Source: Actinomycetota bacterium (GTDB taxonomy: Bacteria; Actinomycetota; Acidimicrobiia; Acidimicrobiales; Ilumatobacteraceae). From it: 11,541 bases of DNA. Location of the stretch: positions 1 through 11,541 of the forward strand of contig WLFB01000016.1 in the NCBI GenBank assembly GCA_009703975.1, given 5' to 3'. Under the pieces are notes generated by a model. That model saw nothing but the letters and a program-made list of their open reading frames with translations. It was not told where the DNA came from and ran no database searches. Both the position numbers and the translations under genes were made by a program. Below, piece by piece: positions 6,335-11,541 of this stretch (its first letter is position 1; each line of letters begins with the position of its first letter).

Positions 6335-8857
6335 GGCGATTGAAGAAATAATATTTGTGCGTGTCGCACGCCAAGCCGGAAACACCGCAGCTACAACACC
6401 AATAACAAATGCGATTATCAAAATTGTTATCGTGCCGGTAATTGGAAGTTTGAACGCACTAAAACCTTTTTCAACAAGCGAAACTACAATCACTATGCCC
6501 ATCGTGATGCCGAGTACAACGCCGGTTACTGCGCCAAACAACGAAGTAATTACACTTTCCCAACGAATCATTGTTCGAATTTGAGCACGAGTCATACCAA
6601 TTGCTCTGAGTAAACCAATTTCACGTTTACGTTCAAACACCGAAAGAAGCAAAGTGATAATTATCCCGACGATCGCAATGATTATTGATAAAAACAACAA
6701 TCCATAAATGAGTGCAAGAATTTGATTAACTTGCGCCGCCTGAGTATCGATAAATTCATCTCGGCTTTCAAGTTTGCCAATACCTAAATCTGTGCTTATC
6801 GCAGAAATTGCTTTGCGTACTTGTTCGTCCGATTCACCTTCATTAATTTTGATATACACGGAACTATCAAAAAGTGAATTTGTTGAACCATCAAAAATTT
6901 CTCGGCTAACGACGTAGTTTCCAAATGCATTTTTATATGTACCAACTAGTTTCAGAGGCAAAGTGCGACCATCAATTAGTGTCACGTCGACAATCGACCC
7001 GATTGACAAATTCTTTTTAAGAGCTTTATCGCTCTCAATCAGAATTCCGTCCTTGGTTAAATCAGACTGTTTACCTTCAACCATTTCAAGTGTGTATAGA
7101 CCCTCGGTGGTTTTTGGATTAATAACGAGTACATATCTTGATTCGTCACCAACTTTGGCGGGCACGAACCCAATACCTGTGGCCTTATCTACTTCAGGCA
7201 ACGCATCTATTTGATCAGTAATTGATGTTGGAATTCCACCAAAGCCACGACTGTCAACGCTTAGCGCATAGTCACCTCGAAATGACTTGCCGTATGTGTC
7301 TCGAATTTCGCCTTTAATACTCGCGGCAAGTGCGGTAAACGAAGTCACGAGGGCGACACCTATTAATAGGGGCGCAGCAGTGCGCGAGGTTCGCTTTGGG
7401 TTTCGTGCTGCATTTTGTTGTGCCATTGCGCCAGTCACGCCGCGCAATTTTGCGACCGGTGCACCAATGATCATCGCCATTTTGCGAGAAATTGCAGGGC
7501 CAATAAAGAGAACTCCTGCAAATAATCCGACTGCTCCAAAACCAAGTGATTTTGCGCCGGCGCCGTTCATTGATGACACAAGACCATATGCGCCACCAGC
7601 AAGTAAGACTGCACTAAAAATTATTCGGCGGCGAAAGTCATTCACTGTGTCTAATGCAGTGTCGCGCATTGCAGCCAACGGCGAAACTCGTCCCGCACGA
7701 AGCGCTGGCAGAACTGCCGAAAGCACCGTAATTACGGTTCCGATTATGACTGTCGAAATTATCGCACTTGGTTCAATTGTTAATCCGCTAGATGGAATCT
7801 CAAGACCAAGTGCGTTGAGCAAAGCGCTAAGCGCTTGAGATAAACCAATTCCGGTAACGAACCCGAGTACCGACCCAAGGATGCCAATTATCAATGCTTC
7901 GACCAACAGTGCGATCGTCACTTGTCGACGGTTAGCACCAATTGCGCGCAACAGCGCACTTTCTCGTTGGCGTTGTGCCGCAGTAATTGAAAACACGTTG
8001 TAAATCACAAAGCATCCGATGCCAAGTGCGATAAATGAGAAAGTTTTAAGAAACGTTGTAAAAAAACCAAGCACGGTTTTAATCTGACTTGTAGTTTCTG
8101 CGGTGATTTGAGCACCTGTGAGAGTTTCAAGTCTTGCTTCGGCTGGCAGTGCGGCCTGAATTGATTTAGCGAGCTCTTCGTCGCTAAGTGATCCGTCGCC
8201 TTGAATCAAAATTGCATCGACAAAGCCTGGCTTTAAAAGAAATTCAGATGCTGTTGGTTGATCAAATAATGCAAACGTTGCACCACCAGGTGACGAGACG
8301 TCACCATAATTGGCGATACCGACTAAAGAAAATTCTCGTGTACCAGAGAGTGCGTTGACGCGAACCGTATCGCCAACAACGAACTTGCCGTTTTCGGCAG
8401 TTTCGCGATCGAGCATCATTTCTTTCGCACCTACTGGTAACCGACCACTTTCAACTTTCCATAAGCCTGCCGAACTTGAAGATGCGATTCCTCCAAAAGT
8501 TGGTGGGCCTTGATCTTTACCAAGCGGCTTGCCATCTTTGCCAATTACGCGGGCATAACTTTGCATGTCGCCAACTGCTGCACTTACACCAGGCACTTTC
8601 AAGATTGTTTCGAGGGCCTCAATTTGGGTAGGTGAGTGGCGAGACTCGCCAAATTCTGATTCGACTGAATTTGCCGAACGGACGTACGCATTGACATCTC
8701 TAAACACATCCGTGAACAACTGATCAAAAGTGTTGTTGATCGTGTCTGAGAAAATTGTTGTGCCTGACAAAAACGAAGTGCCAAGAATAATTGCAAGAGA
8801 AGTTAATACAAGTCGACCCTTGCGGGCCAAAGTCATTTTTAGTGAGAGGCGAAGCAC
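6326..8857 (-). CDS. ABC transporter permease, two-domain FtsX-like / MacB-type
   Basis: An 843-residue membrane protein of the large FtsX-like permease class. These work with a MacB/LolD-type ATPase to move lipids, lipoproteins or peptides, or to transmit force across the membrane. Layout: an N-terminal transmembrane helix (about 14-35), an extracytoplasmic domain (about 36-260), a first FtsX core (about 265-387), two to three central helices (about 412-514), a second extracytoplasmic domain (about 515-705), and a second FtsX core (about 712-830). The cytoplasmic coupling motif occurs twice, RESALLRAIGANRRQV (298-313) and REIGLLRAIGMTRAQI (745-760), showing an internal duplication. The GTG start at 8857 gives the typical MLRLSLKMTLARKGRL opening and lies 14 bp after the ATPase stop, so the two genes form an operon. 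The cargo is unknown. Confidence 0.9.
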   Translation of the reverse strand: MLRLSLKMTLARKGRLVLTSLAIILGTSFLSGTTIFSDTINNTFDQLFTDVFRDVNAYVRSANSVESEFGESRHSPTQIEALETILKVPGVSAAVGDMQSYARVIGKDGKPLGKDQGPPTFGGIASSSSAGLWKVESGRLPVGAKEMMLDRETAENGKFVVGDTVRVNALSGTREFSLVGIANYGDVSSPGGATFALFDQPTASEFLLKPGFVDAILIQGDGSLSDEELAKSIQAALPAEARLETLTGAQITAETTSQIKTVLGFFTTFLKTFSFIALGIGCFVIYNVFSITAAQRQRESALLRAIGANRRQVTIALLVEALIIGILGSVLGFVTGIGLSQALSALLNALGLEIPSSGLTIEPSAIISTVIIGTVITVLSAVLPALRAGRVSPLAAMRDTALDTVNDFRRRIIFSAVLLAGGAYGLVSSMNGAGAKSLGFGAVGLFAGVLFIGPAISRKMAMIIGAPVAKLRGVTGAMAQQNAARNPKRTSRTAAPLLIGVALVTSFTALAASIKGEIRDTYGKSFRGDYALSVDSRGFGGIPTSITDQIDALPEVDKATGIGFVPAKVGDESRYVLVINPKTTEGLYTLEMVEGKQSDLTKDGILIESDKALKKNLSIGSIVDVTLIDGRTLPLKLVGTYKNAFGNYVVSREIFDGSTNSLFDSSVYIKINEGESDEQVRKAISAISTDLGIGKLESRDEFIDTQAAQVNQILALIYGLLFLSIIIAIVGIIITLLLSVFERKREIGLLRAIGMTRAQIRTMIRWESVITSLFGAVTGVVLGITMGIVIVVSLVEKGFSAFKLPITGTITILIIAFVIGVVAAVFPAWRATRTNIISSIASN

Positions 8858-8871
8858 TTGAGTATTCCGAG

Positions 8872-9636
8872 TTATTCGCCGAGATGTTTTAGATAGTCAA
8901 GCACTTTGTCTGGTGTGGGTTGGGTCATCTCACCAGCAATCTTGCCATCAGCGAGAAACACAATACGATCGGCATAACTCGCCGCAACAGCGTCATGTGT
9001 AACCATGACGATGGTTTGACCAAGATCCGTCACGGCACGGCGCATAAATTTAAGAATTTCAGTACCAGACTTTGAGTCAAGATTGCCAGTTGGTTCATCG
9101 GCAAAAATAATTTCTGGTCGACTTGCAAGTGCGCGAGCTACAGCAACGCGTTGTTGTTGACCACCGGAGAGTTCGCTCGGACGATGTTTAAGCCTGTCGT
9201 TTAGCGAAAGAGTGTCGATAACGGTTTTGATCCATGCATCGTCTCCACTTTCGCCCTCTAGTGATAGTGGCAGGATGATATTTTCGTAGGCGCTGAGAGT
9301 CGGGATCAAGTTAAAACTCTGAAACACGAAACCAACTTTGTTGCGCCTGAGTTTGGTTATTGCTTTGTCGTTTAGCTGTGAGAGATCGACTTCGCCAATA
9401 AAAACACTGCCAGAAGTCAACGAATCGAGGCCCGCGACGCAGTGCATCAGCGTTGATTTACCCGAGCCGCTTGGGCCCATGATTGCGCTGAACTTACCGC
9501 GCTCAAAACTGATACTTACTGAGTCAAGGGCTCGAACTTCGCTCTCGCCGCTGCCATAAATTTTTGACGCTGACTCGGCGCGCGCAGCAATGTTCGCTGG
9601 GTCTATCTGTTGAGTTGCCTGAATTGTTTGGTTCAC
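8872..9636 (-). CDS. ABC transporter ATP-binding protein, MacB/LolD type
   Basis: A 254-residue ATPase that powers the FtsX-like permease encoded 14 bp downstream. All nucleotide-binding motifs are present and intact: Walker A GPSGSGKS (54-61), Q-loop Q106 in VFQSFNL, signature LSGGQ (156-160), Walker B IIFADE (176-181) with catalytic E181, D-loop near NLD (185-187) and switch H214 in VTHD. The LMHCVAGLDSLTSG and FNLIPTLSAYENI stretches are typical of the MacB/LolD/FtsE subgroup. The GTG start at 9636 gives an N-terminal extension of about 15 residues before the fold. It is the best start because a -10 element lies 8 nt upstream and the next in-frame ATG is inside Walker A. It follows the peroxiredoxin gene on the same strand after 31 bp but seems to have its own promoter. 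Confidence 0.93.
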   Translation of the reverse strand: MNQTIQATQQIDPANIAARAESASKIYGSGESEVRALDSVSISFERGKFSAIMGPSGSGKSTLMHCVAGLDSLTSGSVFIGEVDLSQLNDKAITKLRRNKVGFVFQSFNLIPTLSAYENIILPLSLEGESGDDAWIKTVIDTLSLNDRLKHRPSELSGGQQQRVAVARALASRPEIIFADEPTGNLDSKSGTEILKFMRRAVTDLGQTIVMVTHDAVAASYADRIVFLADGKIAGEMTQPTPDKVLDYLKHLGE

Positions 9637-9644
9637 GGCAAATT

Positions 9645-9650
9645 ATTGTA
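9645..9650 (-). promoter_or_regulatory. -10 element TACAAT, near-leaderless start of the ABC exporter operon
   Basis: On the minus strand TACAAT (five of six matches to TATAAT) is followed by 8 nt and the GTG at 9636, in the 31-bp gap after the peroxiredoxin. With the usual 6-8 nt to the start point, the 5' leader would be 0-2 nt. No Shine-Dalgarno sequence is present. This suggests the exporter can be expressed apart from the peroxiredoxin. Confidence 0.5.
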
Positions 9651-9667
9651 CGCCGTTATGCGAGCCC

Positions 9668-10300
9668 TTACTTTGGTTGTGGAAGAACTCTTAGATAACT
9701 CTTAACTGTTTTCCATCCCTGCGGGAACAATTTTTTCGCATCTTCATCTGAAACTGCGCCACCGATAATTACGTCTTGGCCATTTTGCCAGTTCGCCGGT
9801 GTTGCAACCTTGTGTTTCGCAGTCAGTTGAAGCGAGTCGATGACACGCAAGACTTCGTCGAAGTTGCGACCTGTTGACGCAGGGTAGGTGATTGAGAGCT
9901 TTACTTTTTTATCTGGACCAACGATGAAGACGCTGCGAACAGTAAGCGTGTCATTGGCATTCGGGTGAATCATGTCGTAAAGATCGCTGACCTTGCGATC
10001 CGAGTCACCAATCATCGGAAAATTAACTGGCGTACCTTGAGTCTCGGCGATGTCAGCCTCCCATTTGACATGTGACTCAACAGAATCGACCGACAAACCG
10101 ATGACTTTTACATTTCGCTTTTCAAACTCTGGTTTGATTTTTGCCACATACCCCAACTCGGTTGTGCAGACCGGTGTGAAGTCTTTTGGATGGCTAAAAA
10201 GTACGCCCCACGAATCGCCCAGCCAGTCATGAAATGAGATTTCGCCTTGGGTCGTGTTGGCTGTGAAGTCTGGAGCGGTATCGCCTAAACGGATAGTCAT
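9668..10300 (-). CDS. 1-Cys peroxiredoxin (Prx6-type, AhpC/TSA superfamily)
   Basis: A 210-residue cytosolic thiol peroxidase that reduces hydrogen peroxide and organic peroxides. The thioredoxin-like domain starts at the N-terminus (LGDTAPDF), and the active-site motif PxxxTxxC reads P38, T42, C45 in HPKDFTPVCTTE. The partner arginine is R122 in VRSVFIV. C45 is the only cysteine in the protein, and the C-terminal dimerisation extension (about 165-210, with TPANWQNGQDVIIG) is characteristic of the Prx6 group, so the reductant must be an external thiol. The length is normal. ATG 10300 gives the standard MTIRLGDTAPDF start and has an AAAGGA ribosome-binding site about 10 nt upstream. It is therefore not leaderless, unlike several neighbours. 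The promoter region carries a dyad that may mark redox control. Confidence 0.94.
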   Translation of the reverse strand: MTIRLGDTAPDFTANTTQGEISFHDWLGDSWGVLFSHPKDFTPVCTTELGYVAKIKPEFEKRNVKVIGLSVDSVESHVKWEADIAETQGTPVNFPMIGDSDRKVSDLYDMIHPNANDTLTVRSVFIVGPDKKVKLSITYPASTGRNFDEVLRVIDSLQLTAKHKVATPANWQNGQDVIIGGAVSDEDAKKLFPQGWKTVKSYLRVLPQPK

Positions 10301-10362
10301 GATTTTGGGTTCCTTTTACTTAGAGATTTTGGTCAATGGGATTTTCGGATTGCGGACTAATC

Positions 10363-10393
10363 ATCGTATCTTAATCCCGACTAATTAAGTCAA
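10363..10393 (-). promoter_or_regulatory. Peroxiredoxin promoter with 19-bp spacer and internal dyad
   Basis: On the minus strand a -35 TTGACT (10388-10393) and a -10 TACGAT (10363-10368) are separated by 19 bp. The spacer region holds a perfect 6-bp inverted repeat, CTTAAT (10370-10375) and ATTAAG (10384-10389), with 8 bp between the arms. Over-long 19-20-bp spacers with a central dyad are the hallmark of promoters activated by MerR/SoxR-type regulators. A second possible -10 (TAAGAT, 10368-10373) would give a 14-bp spacer. The heptamer GACTAAT also repeats at 10355 and 10379. Transcription would start near 10356 and give a leader of about 56 nt. Confidence 0.45.
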
Positions 10394-10410
10394 CTTTAAG
10401 GTGAATTTTG

Positions 10411-10444
10411 GCCTGAGCAGGCTTGCTCAAGTTCGCTTGCCCAA
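10411..10444. repeat. Hairpin and 14-bp-period direct repeats between divergent genes
   Basis: In the 181-bp gap between the divergent peroxiredoxin and subtilase genes there is a perfect 6-bp inverted repeat TGAGCA-GGCT-TGCTCA (10414-10429), overlapping a second one, GCCTG-AG-CAGGC (10411-10422). A 10-mer direct repeat with one mismatch, GCTTGCTCAA (10421-10430) and GCTTGCCCAA (10435-10444), follows with a 14-bp period. The cluster lies 38 bp or more before the subtilase start and could be a regulator-binding site. There is no T-tract to suggest a terminator. The function is inferred. Confidence 0.35.
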
Positions 10445-10467
10445 AGTTATGTGCAACACCTGTTGGG

Positions 10468-10473
10468 TAGGTT
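10468..10473 (+). promoter_or_regulatory. Possible -10 element (TAGGTT) for a leaderless subtilase transcript
   Basis: TAGGTT fits TANNNT and ends 8 nt before ATG 10482. No Shine-Dalgarno sequence precedes the start. The match to TATAAT is weak (three of six), so the call rests on the position and on the same layout at neighbouring genes. Confidence 0.3.
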
Positions 10474-10481
10474 GCGTATAG

Positions 10482-11541
10482 ATGTATCAAGCAAAAATCA
10501 CACGATCGCAGTGGCGCTCTTGGTTTTCGATTTCGCTGATCTGCGCGCTAGGTGTGCAGTTTTTGCCGACACCAGTCGCGGGTGCTGATGCGCCGACAAA
10601 CGATTACATAGTTATGTTTTCGGATAACGCAGATTTGCAAGCCAAAATTTCCAAAGAGGCTCGCCTAGGTAATTCAATTAGTCAAGTTTACGACAACGCA
10701 GCAAATGGCTTTGTTGCCGAACTTGATGCAAGTGACGTGCGTCGACTTAAAGCAGATCGCGAAGTACTGGTTGTCGAACTTGACCGTGTTATCAAACTTG
10801 ATGATGATTCTGTAACTACAAGCACTAGCTCAACTAGTACAACTAGCTCAAGTATTACGACGAGCACGACTAGTTCAAGCAGCAGCACGAGCAGCACGAC
10901 CAGCACAACTATCCCGACTAGTTCAAGCACTAGTACAACGTCATCTAGCTCCAGCACTACTAGTTCGAGTACTACTAGTACTACCTCAAGTACTAGCACT
11001 ACTACCAGCACTACTACCAGCACAACAGTGCCGGTCACAGTTAGTGAATCGGGTGAGCCAGTACCGAACTCTTACATAATTAGTTTGCGCGGTGATGTCC
11101 CGGTGCAACAATTTGTATCTGCTGAGCAAGGTCTCGGTGTCAATGTTCTACAAGTTTTCACGCAGGCAATAAATGGTTATGTGGCTGTATTAACAAGTGC
11201 AGAAAAATCACGACTTGAAAAAGACTCTCGTGTATTGAGCATCGAACAAGATGCAATAGTTACAGTTGACGGAGATCAAGCAAACCCACCGTCATGGGGT
11301 TTAGATCGCATTGACCAACGCGGTGTCACACTCGATTTAAATTATTCATACAGCTTTACTGGCGTCGGCGTTAGTGCATACGTCATTGATACTGGTGTTC
11401 GCGCCGATCACTCGCAATTCTCTGGCCGTGTTTCAGTCGGTTACACATCAATCAGTGATGGTCGTGGTTCGGCAGATTGTCATGGGCACGGCACGCATGT
11501 CTCTGGCACAATCGGTGGCTCAACTTACGGTGTCGCAAAAT
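10482..11541 (+). CDS. Secreted aqualysin/proteinase K-like subtilase with two I9 propeptides (3' end outside window)
   Basis: The frame is open from ATG 10482 to the window end (353 codons, no stop). Residues 1-35 form a signal peptide: basic K5, R8 and R12, a hydrophobic stretch around 14-28, and an AGA cleavage site after A35. Residues 42-106 are one inhibitor-I9-like propeptide domain. Residues 110-182 are a linker with 69 Ser/Thr out of 73. Residues 198-262 are a second I9-like domain. The S8 protease domain begins at PPSWGLDRIDQRG (269-281), with catalytic D303 (VIDTG) and H336 (HGTH). The DCHGHGTHVSGTIGG stretch (332-346) is closest to aqualysin I; the catalytic serine lies beyond the window. 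Family members fold with the help of an I9 propeptide that is then cut off. A second copy and the mucin-like linker are unusual. The gene is divergent from the peroxiredoxin. Confidence 0.9.
   Translation, partial: MYQAKITRSQWRSWFSISLICALGVQFLPTPVAGADAPTNDYIVMFSDNADLQAKISKEARLGNSISQVYDNAANGFVAELDASDVRRLKADREVLVVELDRVIKLDDDSVTTSTSSTSTTSSSITTSTTSSSSSTSSTTSTTIPTSSSTSTTSSSSSTTSSSTTSTTSSTSTTTSTTTSTTVPVTVSESGEPVPNSYIISLRGDVPVQQFVSAEQGLGVNVLQVFTQAINGYVAVLTSAEKSRLEKDSRVLSIEQDAIVTVDGDQANPPSWGLDRIDQRGVTLDLNYSYSFTGVGVSAYVIDTGVRADHSQFSGRVSVGYTSISDGRGSADCHGHGTHVSGTIGGSTYGVAK
10809..11027 (+). repeat. Low-complexity Ser/Thr-coding tract (AGC/AGT/ACT/ACN codons)
   Basis: This 219-bp in-frame tract encodes 73 residues of which only V111, I125, I144 and P145 are not Ser or Thr. 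Short units such as ACTAGT, AGCACT and ACTACCAGC recur irregularly rather than as an exact tandem array, and synonymous codons vary, so selection on the protein composition is more likely than recent slippage. The linker is presumably extracytoplasmic and could be glycosylated. It produces a Val/Leu-rich antisense reading frame that should be ignored. Confidence 0.85.

Noticed and set aside
7287..7838. 183-residue open frame on the plus strand
   Set aside because: Antisense to the central part of the ABC permease, Pro/Ala/Arg-rich, no motif; a shadow frame.
10809..11027. CRISPR-like or satellite array
   Set aside because: The repeated triplets are in frame, irregular and without unique spacers; it is a coding low-complexity linker.
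10688..11038. Minus-strand frame coding a 116-residue Val/Leu-rich protein
   Set aside because: It is the complement of the Ser/Thr codon tract of the subtilase; the Val/Leu composition follows from reverse-complemented ACT/AGT/AGC triplets. The plus-strand frame has a signal peptide, two I9-like domains and protease motifs on both sides.

Overview
The window looks like part of an actinobacterial chromosome of near-balanced, slightly AT-leaning base composition. The evidence is a Nudix protein with the actinobacterial-type N-terminus GDGWVDCDCGFRHWG, a Nudix-like protein resembling the actinobacterial DUF4916 family, a two-domain FtsX-like permease, and several starts with no Shine-Dalgarno sequence but a TANNNT -10 element 6-8 nt upstream, as in leaderless mRNAs. 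The long Ser/Thr linker in the secreted protease would fit a low-GC aquatic lineage such as Acidimicrobiia, but that is inference. I see no mobile element, tRNA, rRNA or CRISPR array, and genes are packed tightly.

Left part (1-4789): the C-terminal end of an acyl-CoA dehydrogenase; an iron-type alcohol dehydrogenase; on the minus strand a two-gene unit of an MFS transporter followed by a Nudix hydrolase; then, divergent from the transporter, a succinate-semialdehyde-type aldehyde dehydrogenase. This is mainly redox and acyl/aldehyde metabolism.

Middle (4887-6334): a Nudix-like protein with a degenerate Nudix box, then an Nei/Fpg-type DNA glycosylase homologue. The latter keeps its helix-two-turn-helix and zinc finger but lacks the catalytic Pro-Glu N-terminus and the conserved lysine. 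It ends tail-to-tail, with a 9-bp overlap, on the next unit.

Right part (6326-11541): a minus-strand ABC exporter pair (ATPase, then an 843-residue FtsX-like permease) preceded by a 1-Cys peroxiredoxin. The peroxiredoxin is divergent from a secreted aqualysin-like subtilase that runs off the window. The subtilase carries two I9-type propeptide domains separated by a 73-residue segment that is almost all Ser/Thr. The 181-bp divergent region holds a 19-bp-spacer promoter with an internal dyad, a hairpin and a 14-bp-period direct repeat.

I do not see one coherent new multi-gene system. The best leads are the catalytically stripped Nei homologue, the double-propeptide subtilase, the candidate MerR-like peroxiredoxin promoter, and the recurrent leaderless start architecture.
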